A program made the translations under genes and the position numbers. From Cyclobacteriaceae bacterium (lineage in GTDB: Bacteria; Bacteroidota; Bacteroidia; Cytophagales; Cyclobacteriaceae), in the NCBI GenBank assembly GCA_028284125.1, contig JANQSI010000018.1, positions 400,998 to 464,997 on the forward strand: a DNA stretch of 64,000 nucleotides, written 5' to 3'. Positions 46,506 through 55,686 of this stretch are shown piece by piece. The notes beneath the pieces were generated by a model, which was given only the letters and a program-made list of their open reading frames with translations, was not told the DNA's origin and did no database searches. Positions within the stretch are counted from its first letter, which is position 1; each line of letters starts with the position of its first letter.

Positions 46506-47081
46506 ATGACCGAGTTAATCATTCAAGAGCTAAATGAAGCCCAGAAAGTTTTAACCACATTTCTTCAAGACTCAGAAACTCATGCAAAAATCAACGATGC
46601 AGCCACATTGATGGCATCAACCATAAATGACGGTGGGAAAATCTTTTCCTGTGGAAATGGAGGATCTCATTGTGATGCCATGCACTTTGCTGAAGAATTG
46701 ACGGGTCGCTTCAGAGAAAATAGAAAACCGCTACCCGCAATTGCCATTTCAGATCCTTCACACATTTCATGTGTTTCCAACGATTTCGGATATGATCATA
46801 TCTTTTCACGCTACATTCAAGGCCTTGCGAAAGAAAATGATGTAGTTCTTGGAATCAGCACCAGTGGAAACTCTAAGAATGTCATCAACGCTTTTAATAC
46901 TGCCAAAGAAATCGGAATGAAAACCATTGCCTTATCTGGAAAAGATGGAGGACAATTGGCTGAAGTTTCTGATATAGAAATTCGTGTCCCTCACCAGGGA
47001 TATGCGGATCGCATTCAGGAGATCCATATCAAAGTCATCCACATATTAATACTGTTAATAGAAGAATTGACGATCAAGTAA
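46506..47081 (+). CDS. gmhA: SIS-domain phosphoheptose isomerase
   Basis: [40 protein letters not shown]...[14 protein letters not shown]...[15 protein letters not shown]. Confidence 0.93.
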   Translation: MTELIIQELNEAQKVLTTFLQDSETHAKINDAATLMASTINDGGKIFSCGNGGSHCDAMHFAEELTGRFRENRKPLPAIAISDPSHISCVSNDFGYDHIFSRYIQGLAKENDVVLGISTSGNSKNVINAFNTAKEIGMKTIALSGKDGGQLAEVSDIEIRVPHQGYADRIQEIHIKVIHILILLIEELTIK

Positions 47082-48619
47082 TGCTTGCAAAAACGTATGG
47101 GAACGCCGTTTTCGGTGTTGAAGCTTCTACCATTACCATTGAAGTGAATGTAGGTCAGGGCACCAAATTCTTTATGGTTGGACTGCCTGACTCTGCTGTG
47201 AAAGAAAGTGAACAGCGAGTAGAATCTGCCATCAAAAATCATGGCTTTAAAATGCCTCGTCAAAAAGTGGTAGTCAACCTAGCACCGGCAGATATTAGAA
47301 AGGAAGGTTCAGCTTACGATTTGCCGATTGCACTAGGAATTTTAAAAGCTTCCGAACAGCTATCTTCCGAAGATTTAGAAAAGTATGTAATCATGGGAGA
47401 GTTAGCTCTAGACGGAGGGCTTAGACCAATCAAGGGAGCTTTACCAATTGCGATTGAGGCGAGAAAAAATGGATTTAAAGGCTTTATTCTCCCAATGGAG
47501 AATGCTTCAGAAGCGGCAATCGTGGATGAGTTGGACGTGGTAGGTGTTGAGAATATAGAGCAAGCCATACATCATTTAGAGGGCACGGAAGTAATCCAAC
47601 CGATGAAGTATGACACAAGAGATGTGTTCTACCATGAAATGGACAACTATGCTTCCGACTTTGCCGATGTACAAGGGCAGGAGAACATAAAAAGGGCCAT
47701 GGAAATTGCTGCAGCGGGAGGTCACAACGTGATTATGATTGGTCCTCCGGGAGCGGGAAAAACAATGTTAGCGAAAAGGCTTCCATCCATTTTACCTCCT
47801 TTGTCTTTACATGAGGCTTTGGAAACAACCAAAATCCATTCAGTAGCTGGAAAGCTTGGCGCAAATGGAAAGTTGATCGCTCAACGTCCGTTCAGGCAAC
47901 CTCACCATACGATTTCGGATGCTGCACTGGTAGGAGGCGGTGGAATCCCACAACCAGGAGAAATATCTCTGGCCAATAATGGTGTTCTTTTTCTTGACGA
48001 ACTTCCAGAATTTCAACGTTCAGTACTTGAGGTGATGCGTCAACCTTTGGAAGAACGGAAAGTTACTATTTCTCGTGCCAAATTTTCCATTGATTATCCA
48101 TCGAACTTCATGCTGATCGCAAGCATGAATCCATGTCCTTGCGGGTATTACAATCATCCAGAAAAAGAATGTGTGTGTGCGCCTGGAGTTGTGCAGCGAT
48201 ACCTCAATAAAATAAGTGGGCCTCTGTTGGATCGTATTGATCTGCATGTGGAAGTGACACCCGTTTCTTTTGATCAAATGACTTCAGAGCGCAAGGCTGA
48301 ACCAAGTACGGAAATAAGACAAAGAGTTATTGAAGCGCGAGCGATTCAGGAAAAACGCTTTGAAGAAAATGCTGAAATATTCAATAACGCCATGATGAAC
48401 TCAAACATGGTCAAGGACATTTGTCCAATTAATTCTGCCGGGAAAACGCTCCTTAAAACCGCCATGGAAAGATTGGGCCTTTCAGCCAGGGCGTATGATC
48501 GAATTCTAAAGGTCTCGAGAACCATTGCTGATTTGGCGGGTGCTGAATCGATCTCAATAGAACATTTGGCGGAGGCGATCCAATATCGAAGTTTGGATCG
48601 TGAAGGTTGGGCTGGGTAA
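47081..48619 (+). CDS. YifB family Mg chelatase-like AAA ATPase (ComM-like)
   Basis: VFGVEASTITIEVNVGQG; GPPGAGKTMLAKRLPSILP; FLDELPEFQRSVLEVMRQPLE. Confidence 0.95.
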   Translation: MLAKTYGNAVFGVEASTITIEVNVGQGTKFFMVGLPDSAVKESEQRVESAIKNHGFKMPRQKVVVNLAPADIRKEGSAYDLPIALGILKASEQLSSEDLEKYVIMGELALDGGLRPIKGALPIAIEARKNGFKGFILPMENASEAAIVDELDVVGVENIEQAIHHLEGTEVIQPMKYDTRDVFYHEMDNYASDFADVQGQENIKRAMEIAAAGGHNVIMIGPPGAGKTMLAKRLPSILPPLSLHEALETTKIHSVAGKLGANGKLIAQRPFRQPHHTISDAALVGGGGIPQPGEISLANNGVLFLDELPEFQRSVLEVMRQPLEERKVTISRAKFSIDYPSNFMLIASMNPCPCGYYNHPEKECVCAPGVVQRYLNKISGPLLDRIDLHVEVTPVSFDQMTSERKAEPSTEIRQRVIEARAIQEKRFEENAEIFNNAMMNSNMVKDICPINSAGKTLLKTAMERLGLSARAYDRILKVSRTIADLAGAESISIEHLAEAIQYRSLDREGWAG

Positions 48620-48661
48620 GTAAGAGTAAGACGAGACATTCTTGTTATCCAAATGTAAGAA

Positions 48662-49729
48662 ATGGAACCGCTTAATCTCTTTCAGTTTTTTCTTCTGTTG
48701 GTTATTGGCCAAGGCCTTTTTCTTGCTTTCATTCTTTTCACAATGAAAAAGGGTGACACTGTGGCCAATAAGCTTTTAGCTGGTGCGGTTTTTCTAATGA
48801 CCCACTACACCATTTCCTTTTTTCTGAATGACACGGGTTATAGATGGTACACTGGCACATTATTTCTGTCTGGCTATAGCATTGTGCCCCTTATTCCGGC
48901 CACATTTTACTTATACCTGCGGAGATTAACGACTCGTTCACCGTTGAAAGGTGTGTTTCCACACTTCATTCCATTCCTAATCCAATTTTTTTATTGGCTG
49001 CCGAATAATACCGATGGATTTTACGGTGCTCTCGACATGGAAATGATTAAGTCCTACTACCCTTATTTAATTGTAAGAATAGGATCTGCCATTCACATTT
49101 TGCTGTTCTTGTTCTATGGATATCTGATTTTCAAACGACTGGATTTCAGAAAGATTCCGGTTGAGAAAATTAGTTGGATTCAAAAAATTCAGTCCTTATT
49201 CCTAATTCTTGCTATCACTTTCACGATTGGAACCTTCCTGCTGTGGACTGTTGATCTTCTAGTAGCTCGTCATATATTTTTCACTTTCATTTCCTTCATT
49301 ATCTACCTCATCGGTTACTATGGCTATGTGCAATCAGATATACTGTTTGATGTAGTTAGGAAACTGAAACCTAAATACCAATCCTCAAAATTGACTCCGA
49401 CAAGATCGAAAGGAATTTATTTGGATTTGCTGGATTTAATGAATGAAGAAAAGCTTTACCTAAGTTCAAGTATAAAGCTTGCTCAAGTTGCTTCTAGACT
49501 CCAAGTAACATCCCATGACTTATCGAGGGCAATCAATGAAAACTATGGTGGCAGTTTTATTGATTTTATCAACAAGTACCGTGTAGACGAAGCAAAGAGT
49601 ATATTGACTGGGAGTCAGCGACCGAAAATGTTTGCGGTGGCGCTTGATTCTGGGTTTGGCAACAAAGTGTCGTTTTATAAAAATTTTAAAAAATTCACAG
49701 GAGCACTTCCCTCAGAGTTTGTAAAATGA
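48662..49729 (+). CDS. AraC-family regulator with N-terminal multi-TM domain
   Basis: Seven-TM-like N-half; C-terminal HTH (LAQVASRLQVTSHDLSRAINENYGGSFIDFINKYRVDEAK...VALDSGFGNKVSFYKNFKKFTGALPSEF). Confidence 0.88.
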   Translation: MEPLNLFQFFLLLVIGQGLFLAFILFTMKKGDTVANKLLAGAVFLMTHYTISFFLNDTGYRWYTGTLFLSGYSIVPLIPATFYLYLRRLTTRSPLKGVFPHFIPFLIQFFYWLPNNTDGFYGALDMEMIKSYYPYLIVRIGSAIHILLFLFYGYLIFKRLDFRKIPVEKISWIQKIQSLFLILAITFTIGTFLLWTVDLLVARHIFFTFISFIIYLIGYYGYVQSDILFDVVRKLKPKYQSSKLTPTRSKGIYLDLLDLMNEEKLYLSSSIKLAQVASRLQVTSHDLSRAINENYGGSFIDFINKYRVDEAKSILTGSQRPKMFAVALDSGFGNKVSFYKNFKKFTGALPSEFVK

Positions 49730-49911
49730 AGCACACAGTCCATCTCAAAGGCCTTTTTCTTGACAAATTCAGAAACGAGTTAACAACTATAGGAGTTAAC
49801 CCAAAACGCATTTTCTTAAACCTTTTTTGACTGGTTAATAACGATCATTGAACCCGATGATGAGCTGAAGAAATCAACTTCTTCAAGCTGTCATTTTAAA
49901 ATTTGATTGTT

Positions 49912-50814
49912 ATGAAAATTGAAAAATCAGGAATGCTTTTTTTGGCGATTGCTTCTGTTGGCATGCTACTTAGTAGCTGTGGAAGTGATGATTCAGACGA
50001 TTCAGATCCGGTATTGGGACCAGAATCAAATATCGTGGTTGAAACAATAAATGTTTCTGGGACCTATACAGGTGACGATGCAATTTCCATTGGTGCCGAT
50101 GGATCATTGTATGTTTCACACTTAGCGAGCGCAGCTGGAAGGACCATATTCAAAGTTTCTCCGGATGGAACGAGCACTTCTTTTGCCTCTGGCTTGACAG
50201 CTCCCATGGGACATGTATTTAGTGGTTCCTCTTTATTTGTTGCATTTAATGGACCCACCATTATCGCAGAGATCACTGCGGACGGAACAGTTTCCACTTT
50301 TATTGAGGACAGTAGGTTTCAAGGCGGAAGTTTTGCAATTGATAGTGATGGAAACCTTTATCATACGGTATTTAAAACCAACAAAATTTATAAGATTACT
50401 CCCGACAAGGTTGTGTCAGAAATCGCAAGTGGTGGAGCATTAAGTGTGACCTATGGAATAGCAGTCGATGAAAACGATAATATCTATGCTGCGAATTTTT
50501 CTGATGGGCGAATCAACAAAATCACCCAGGCGGGGGAAGTGACGACAATAGCCACACTACCAACAAGTATCGGCTATCTGATTTATGCGAATGACAAGTT
50601 ATACGCTACCGGATTTTCGAATCACAGGATTTATTCAATCGAACTGGATGGAACCGCTTCGGTTCTGATAGGTACTGGTCAATCCGGAAATGTTGATGGA
50701 GTTGGAGCAACCGTATCTTTTTCCTCACCTAACGGAATAGCCGCTTCTGCTGATGGGAAAACACTGTATGTGACCCAAAAGGATTTCAGTATCCGCAAGC
50801 TGACGCTTGAATAG
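49912..50814 (+). CDS. NHL-repeat beta-propeller lipoprotein
   Basis: Lipobox LLSSCGS; repeated ISIGADGSLYVS, IAVDENDNIYAANFSDGRINKI, GIAASADGKTLYVT. Confidence 0.85.
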   Translation: MKIEKSGMLFLAIASVGMLLSSCGSDDSDDSDPVLGPESNIVVETINVSGTYTGDDAISIGADGSLYVSHLASAAGRTIFKVSPDGTSTSFASGLTAPMGHVFSGSSLFVAFNGPTIIAEITADGTVSTFIEDSRFQGGSFAIDSDGNLYHTVFKTNKIYKITPDKVVSEIASGGALSVTYGIAVDENDNIYAANFSDGRINKITQAGEVTTIATLPTSIGYLIYANDKLYATGFSNHRIYSIELDGTASVLIGTGQSGNVDGVGATVSFSSPNGIAASADGKTLYVTQKDFSIRKLTLE

Positions 50815-50851
50815 TCGAATAGATTTTAAACAAAAATTCATTAAAAAGATC

Positions 50852-51805
50852 ATGAGAAATATTTCACTTCTTTTCTTATTCCTTTGGTTGCTTTCATGTG
50901 GCGGTGAGGATGAACCAGATACTTTTGATGTTTGTGGAAATCCGACATCTGAAACGGTCAATGATAAGAGATGCCTTTATACAGTCTCAACACTCACCGC
51001 AAGCTTCGATGGAAGTGGAGGCCTCACGGTTGCTGAGGATGGCTTTATTTATGTCGCGGATTTTGGAGAAAGCCTCAACAATGGAAATGGGAAGACGGTT
51101 TCCAAAATTGACCCTATTACCGGAGAAGTTGTGCTTTTCGCTGAAGGGTTGAATGGAGCTTCTGGAAATACATTTTCTACAACTGGTAATCTATTTCAAT
51201 CAAACATTAGAGGTCAATCGGTGAGCCAAATTACACCCGATGGCCAGGTAAGTCTGTTTTCTGAGACAGGGTTGGCCAGTCCAGTTGGTTTGGCTTTTGA
51301 TCAAAATGGAAATCTCTATGTGAGCAATTGTGGTCAAGGGGGCTCTATTCAGAAGATTGAACCAGATGGAACCTCAACCCGATTTGTGTCCGGCGGTCTA
51401 TTCGATTGTCCAAATGGCTTAACCATTGATGAGTCCGGAAACCTCTACACCGCCAATTTTAATAATTCAGATGTGGTTAAAATTTCCCCAGATGGTACTG
51501 CTGAACTACTTGTTTCGCTCCCAGGAAGAAGTAATGCGCACCTCACTTTTGCAAATGGGGTGCTCTATGTACTCAGCAGAAGTGGTAATAGATTGTATGA
51601 AGTGACACTCGCAGGAGAGGTTTCAGTAATCGCTGGAACCGGATCTTCCGGTAATATTGATGGAAGTGGTGAAGTAACATCATTCTCAGTTCCAAACGGG
51701 ATCGATGTGAGCCCGGATGGATCTAAGATTTATGTTACTTCAGGAGTTCCTGGAGAAGGCACTCAGTTAAATCCGGTTTTAGTACGTGTTGTCGAGCTTA
51801 AGTGA
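50852..51805 (+). CDS. NHL-repeat beta-propeller lipoprotein
   Basis: MRNISLLFLFLWLLSCGGEDEPD; GLTVAEDGFIYVADFG, GLTIDESGNLYTANFNNSDVVKISPDGT. Confidence 0.88.
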   Translation: MRNISLLFLFLWLLSCGGEDEPDTFDVCGNPTSETVNDKRCLYTVSTLTASFDGSGGLTVAEDGFIYVADFGESLNNGNGKTVSKIDPITGEVVLFAEGLNGASGNTFSTTGNLFQSNIRGQSVSQITPDGQVSLFSETGLASPVGLAFDQNGNLYVSNCGQGGSIQKIEPDGTSTRFVSGGLFDCPNGLTIDESGNLYTANFNNSDVVKISPDGTAELLVSLPGRSNAHLTFANGVLYVLSRSGNRLYEVTLAGEVSVIAGTGSSGNIDGSGEVTSFSVPNGIDVSPDGSKIYVTSGVPGEGTQLNPVLVRVVELK

Positions 51806-51825
51806 CAGCCAATTTTTAACCCAGT

Positions 51826-54393
51826 CTATTCAGTCCTAAGTTGCTGGACAGGATTCAGTTTGCCGGTCTGCCACATTTTGTAGCCTACTGCCACTACCAC
51901 TATAAATAGCACAGATAGCACCGCTTTGGTGAAATGTATAATGTTGGCATCAATGTGATAAGCGTAGATAATGTCCATCACCGTTTTCAAAATGACGTAG
52001 GCAGACGCCAATCCCATTACAGAAGAAATGCCGAGAATCCAGTAGAGATTCCGACCCAATAGCCCTATGATTACATTCCTTGAGGCGCCAAGTACTTTTC
52101 TCACTCCGAACTCTTTGCTTCGACGTTGAACAGTAAGCGCCACAAGCGTGTAAAGCCCAAGCACAGAAATTAGAATTGAAATCACGCCTAAGAATACATT
52201 GATAATGATCATTATTTTGTTGGTTTCCGTCACATTATCCATTACATCTTTTTGATAAAATCCATTGTACAACTCTCTAGGGAAAAGATCATACCAGGTT
52301 GCTTCAACAAATTCATTGGCATTCTCGATGTTTCCTGAAGTCTGAATAGAGGCGTATCGGAAGTCTGTCTTATCAGACAATTTGATGATTGTAGGGACGA
52401 TTCTGTTGCTCATCATGATAGGTCGAAGGTTGAAATCGTCAACGATTCCAATCACTTTCAAATTCTCGTCGCCCACTTTTATTACTTGATTAAGAAGATC
52501 AATCCCCAACTCATCTTCAAGCATTTGATTGATAATTATTTCGTCTTTGGGAGCATTTGCATTGCTAAAAAATGAACCTTTAGACAACCGTAAACCAAGT
52601 GTCTTTGGATACTCTGATCCAACGTTTAATAATGCTGCAAAATACTCCACTCCTTCATGAGCGACATTCCTTTCCTCACTTGTAAAACCAATAAGAGAGC
52701 TTGTTCCGGCGACTGAGGTTACTTCACTATTTTGAGAAATCAAATCTCTCAACTCATCAAACTGTTCTGGACGGTTAAGCGGAACATTAACAACATTTTC
52801 CAATCCGTAACCTCTATCAAGTGTATCTTGATATTTAGCATTGTCAATGAGGATGAAGAGACCAGCCATATTGTAAAAACATAGAGAGAATTGGAATGTC
52901 AGCAATACTGACATCAATCTGTTTTTGCCACTCAAAGCAACTTTTTCCCGAAAAATGGCTATAGGAGCAAATCTGGAAACATGAAAAGCAGGATAGGCTC
53001 CTGATAGAATGGTAACTATTGAAATGAGAATTACACTAAAGGTTAAAATTTCACCAAAGGGTATTTTATCCATTTGAATGAGTTCACGCTGAAACAGTGC
53101 ATTGTATGATGGAATCAGTAATAATGAAATCAAATAAGATAGCATGACGGCAAAAGAGATCATTAACGCATTCTCAAGCATGAATTGAAAGATGGTACTC
53201 TTCCTATTTCCGCCCATAATCTTACGCACCGCCACTTCCTTCAATCGCTTACCTGACAATGCAATACTTGTGTTGATGAAATTGAAGCACGCGAGAAGTA
53301 AAATAGCTATCGCAGATCCAGTAATGCCCATTACAGAGGAAGAATGTAGATGTTCTCGGAATCTTCCGGCGTAAAGAGAGCTCTCCATTCTTGGCCAGTC
53401 AAGAACGTTATCCAAAGTAAACTTCGAGATTTCTAACTGTGGATTTGAAGCATTCTGAATGTCTTTGAAGTCATTCAATATTCCTTCAATTCTTGGCAGC
53501 TCATTTTTAGTAGCATAAACGAAAGATCCATCCACCCACTGGCTCCAGTCGTTCCTGTCAATATCATATGACTCAAAATAATTGTCCAGAGATATCATGA
53601 TTGAATGAAAGAAACTTGTATTGGTTGGTGGGTTTTCAAACACGTCTTTGACCACAAATGAGACCTCATTCTGATTTGGAAAAACCAAATAAACTAAATC
53701 ACCAACCGGATAGGGTTCATTGAATAGTTTCAAAGCTGTTCTGGCTGAGATGATAATTTCATTGTTGTCCGGAGCGGAGATTGGATTACCATTGAGATTT
53801 TTAAATTCAAAAAACTGGTAAAACTCATTGTCAGCAAAGCCAACACTCTCATTGAACAACTTTTTTTGAAGTCGAACTGGGATTGTCTCCCGTGTGTATC
53901 TCATTGCAGGGATATCACTTGTTTTCAGAGCGTCCACTAATGGGATGGCACTCGTTCCAACTGTCCGATCGCTGGTGCGCAGACCATGTATCTTGTAAAG
54001 ATTGTTCGCCTTTTCGAAATAAGTGTTGAACGAAGAATTGAACCGATAATTAAAATACCCGATTGTGCAAATGGAAAGAGCTAGTGCAAGTCCGAATATG
54101 TTGGCAAAAACATAAAATGGGTTGAGTTTTATAGCTCTGATGGATGTTTTGAGATAATTTTTTGGTAGATGACTCATCTTGAATGATAGAATTTTGAGTT
54201 GTTTAAATACCGAAGGCCTGATCATTTTAAGCACTTCTTTTCGATAAATTGACCTTGCTTTTTTTAAGCTAAAGAGCTGTTTGTTTTCAATGAAATTCTC
54301 CTCCAGGTCTCCCTGTAATTCTTCAAAGAAATCTCCATGACAAAATCCTTTGAATAATTGATAGGACCATTTAGGTATATCAGGGTGTCTCAT
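51826..54393 (-). CDS. FtsX/MacB-like permease with N-terminal permease prefix domain (no ATPase)
   Basis: N-terminal FFEELQGDLEENF prefix; two FtsX-like blocks (LKEVAVRKIMGG, RSKEFGVRKVLGAS); start 54393 gives ATGA overlap with the PadR gene. Confidence 0.88.
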   Translation of the reverse strand: MRHPDIPKWSYQLFKGFCHGDFFEELQGDLEENFIENKQLFSLKKARSIYRKEVLKMIRPSVFKQLKILSFKMSHLPKNYLKTSIRAIKLNPFYVFANIFGLALALSICTIGYFNYRFNSSFNTYFEKANNLYKIHGLRTSDRTVGTSAIPLVDALKTSDIPAMRYTRETIPVRLQKKLFNESVGFADNEFYQFFEFKNLNGNPISAPDNNEIIISARTALKLFNEPYPVGDLVYLVFPNQNEVSFVVKDVFENPPTNTSFFHSIMISLDNYFESYDIDRNDWSQWVDGSFVYATKNELPRIEGILNDFKDIQNASNPQLEISKFTLDNVLDWPRMESSLYAGRFREHLHSSSVMGITGSAIAILLLACFNFINTSIALSGKRLKEVAVRKIMGGNRKSTIFQFMLENALMISFAVMLSYLISLLLIPSYNALFQRELIQMDKIPFGEILTFSVILISIVTILSGAYPAFHVSRFAPIAIFREKVALSGKNRLMSVLLTFQFSLCFYNMAGLFILIDNAKYQDTLDRGYGLENVVNVPLNRPEQFDELRDLISQNSEVTSVAGTSSLIGFTSEERNVAHEGVEYFAALLNVGSEYPKTLGLRLSKGSFFSNANAPKDEIIINQMLEDELGIDLLNQVIKVGDENLKVIGIVDDFNLRPIMMSNRIVPTIIKLSDKTDFRYASIQTSGNIENANEFVEATWYDLFPRELYNGFYQKDVMDNVTETNKIMIIINVFLGVISILISVLGLYTLVALTVQRRSKEFGVRKVLGASRNVIIGLLGRNLYWILGISSVMGLASAYVILKTVMDIIYAYHIDANIIHFTKAVLSVLFIVVVAVGYKMWQTGKLNPVQQLRTE

Positions 54394-54716
54394 TGAAAAT
54401 GAACTTTTGGAACCAATGTCCACATTTCATCTCGGATTGTCTTAGCATCGCTAAGCGCAGATTTTCCGAGATTGGTTACAGAATAAAATCGCTTTCTTCT
54501 TCCTCCGCGTTCAGTGGTTGCCCCACCGAATGTGGATTCAATGAAGTTCTTTTCTGAAAGCCTTGTTAATGCTGCATGCAAAGCGCCACGGCTAATCGTT
54601 CTTCCAAGTCGGTGACTCATTTCATTTTGAATTTTGGCTCCATAAGCATTCTCATCTAAAATAAGAATGGCGAGTAGAACGATTTCTTGAAATTCTCCGA
54701 GACCAGTTTCTTTCAT
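54390..54716 (-). CDS. PadR-family transcription regulator
   Basis: GEFQEIVLLAILILDENAYGAKIQNEMSHRLGRTISRGALHAALTRLSEKNFIES...RGGRRKRFYSVT. Confidence 0.92.
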   Translation of the reverse strand: MKETGLGEFQEIVLLAILILDENAYGAKIQNEMSHRLGRTISRGALHAALTRLSEKNFIESTFGGATTERGGRRKRFYSVTNLGKSALSDAKTIRDEMWTLVPKVHFQ

Positions 54717-54916
54717 GATCTTATTAGTTTCTTAATTGAAGACCAAACGTAAGTAAAAGATATTTGTTTCACAATTGAAGACCTAATTAGTTTTCAAATA
54801 ATCATTTGTATTGAAAAAGATGGAAATACTGAACTATTGGCATAGTCAAATAGAATCTATTGCCATAGTAGCGTTTCAGTAGTATATTGTATGTTATTTT
54901 AACTCAATGACAATAG

Positions 54917-55684
54917 ATGAGTGACATTACATTAAGTGGCGGATCTACCCGCTTCGGAGACACCGAGAGACGAGACTTGTGGTGGCTTCCTCCACTTTCG
55001 ATATTTCTCGGTCTTAGTGCATTTATTGTTTATGCAACATTTCGAGTGTTCTACAATGCAGATTACGTCGTGGACAATGAAACTTCTGCCTACCTTCTTT
55101 CACCGTTGTATTCTCCGCTCATAATTGTTCCGTCACTTCCATCCTGGATTTCGCCAGCGATGCTTGTTTTGTGGGCGCCTGGAGGATTTAGGTTGACCTG
55201 CTACTACTATAGAAAAGCTTATTATCGATCCTTTGCTTTAGATCCTGCGGCTTGTGCTGTTTCTGAGCGAAAAAAGAATTATGCAGGAGAAACAAGATTG
55301 CTGCTCATTCAAAACATTCACCGCTACTTCTTGTACTTGGCATTAGTTTTTATTGTCATTCTTTCCATTGATTTTATCCATTCGGTGATGTGGCCAGAAG
55401 GCTTTGGTATGAGTGTCGGTTCGCTTGTGATTTTAGGGACAGTCGTTCTTCTTGGATTGTACACGTTTTCATGTCATTCACTTAGGCATCTCGTTGGTGG
55501 AAAAATAGACTGCTATTCGTGTGTGGCATTTGGAAAAGCAAGACATTCAGCTTGGAAAGGAGTGACCAAATTGAATAAAAGCCACATGTACTGGGCATGG
55601 ACCAGTCTTTTCATGGTCGCTTTTGCTGATTTCTACATCTGGCTGGTGAGTAGTGGTACAATAACCGATATCCGACTCTTTTAA
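54917..55684 (+). CDS. succinate dehydrogenase/fumarate reductase membrane anchor subunit
   Basis: Multi-TM protein immediately upstream of flavoprotein and Fe-S genes. Confidence 0.8.
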   Translation: MSDITLSGGSTRFGDTERRDLWWLPPLSIFLGLSAFIVYATFRVFYNADYVVDNETSAYLLSPLYSPLIIVPSLPSWISPAMLVLWAPGGFRLTCYYYRKAYYRSFALDPAACAVSERKKNYAGETRLLLIQNIHRYFLYLALVFIVILSIDFIHSVMWPEGFGMSVGSLVILGTVVLLGLYTFSCHSLRHLVGGKIDCYSCVAFGKARHSAWKGVTKLNKSHMYWAWTSLFMVAFADFYIWLVSSGTITDIRLF

Positions 55685-55686
55685 TT

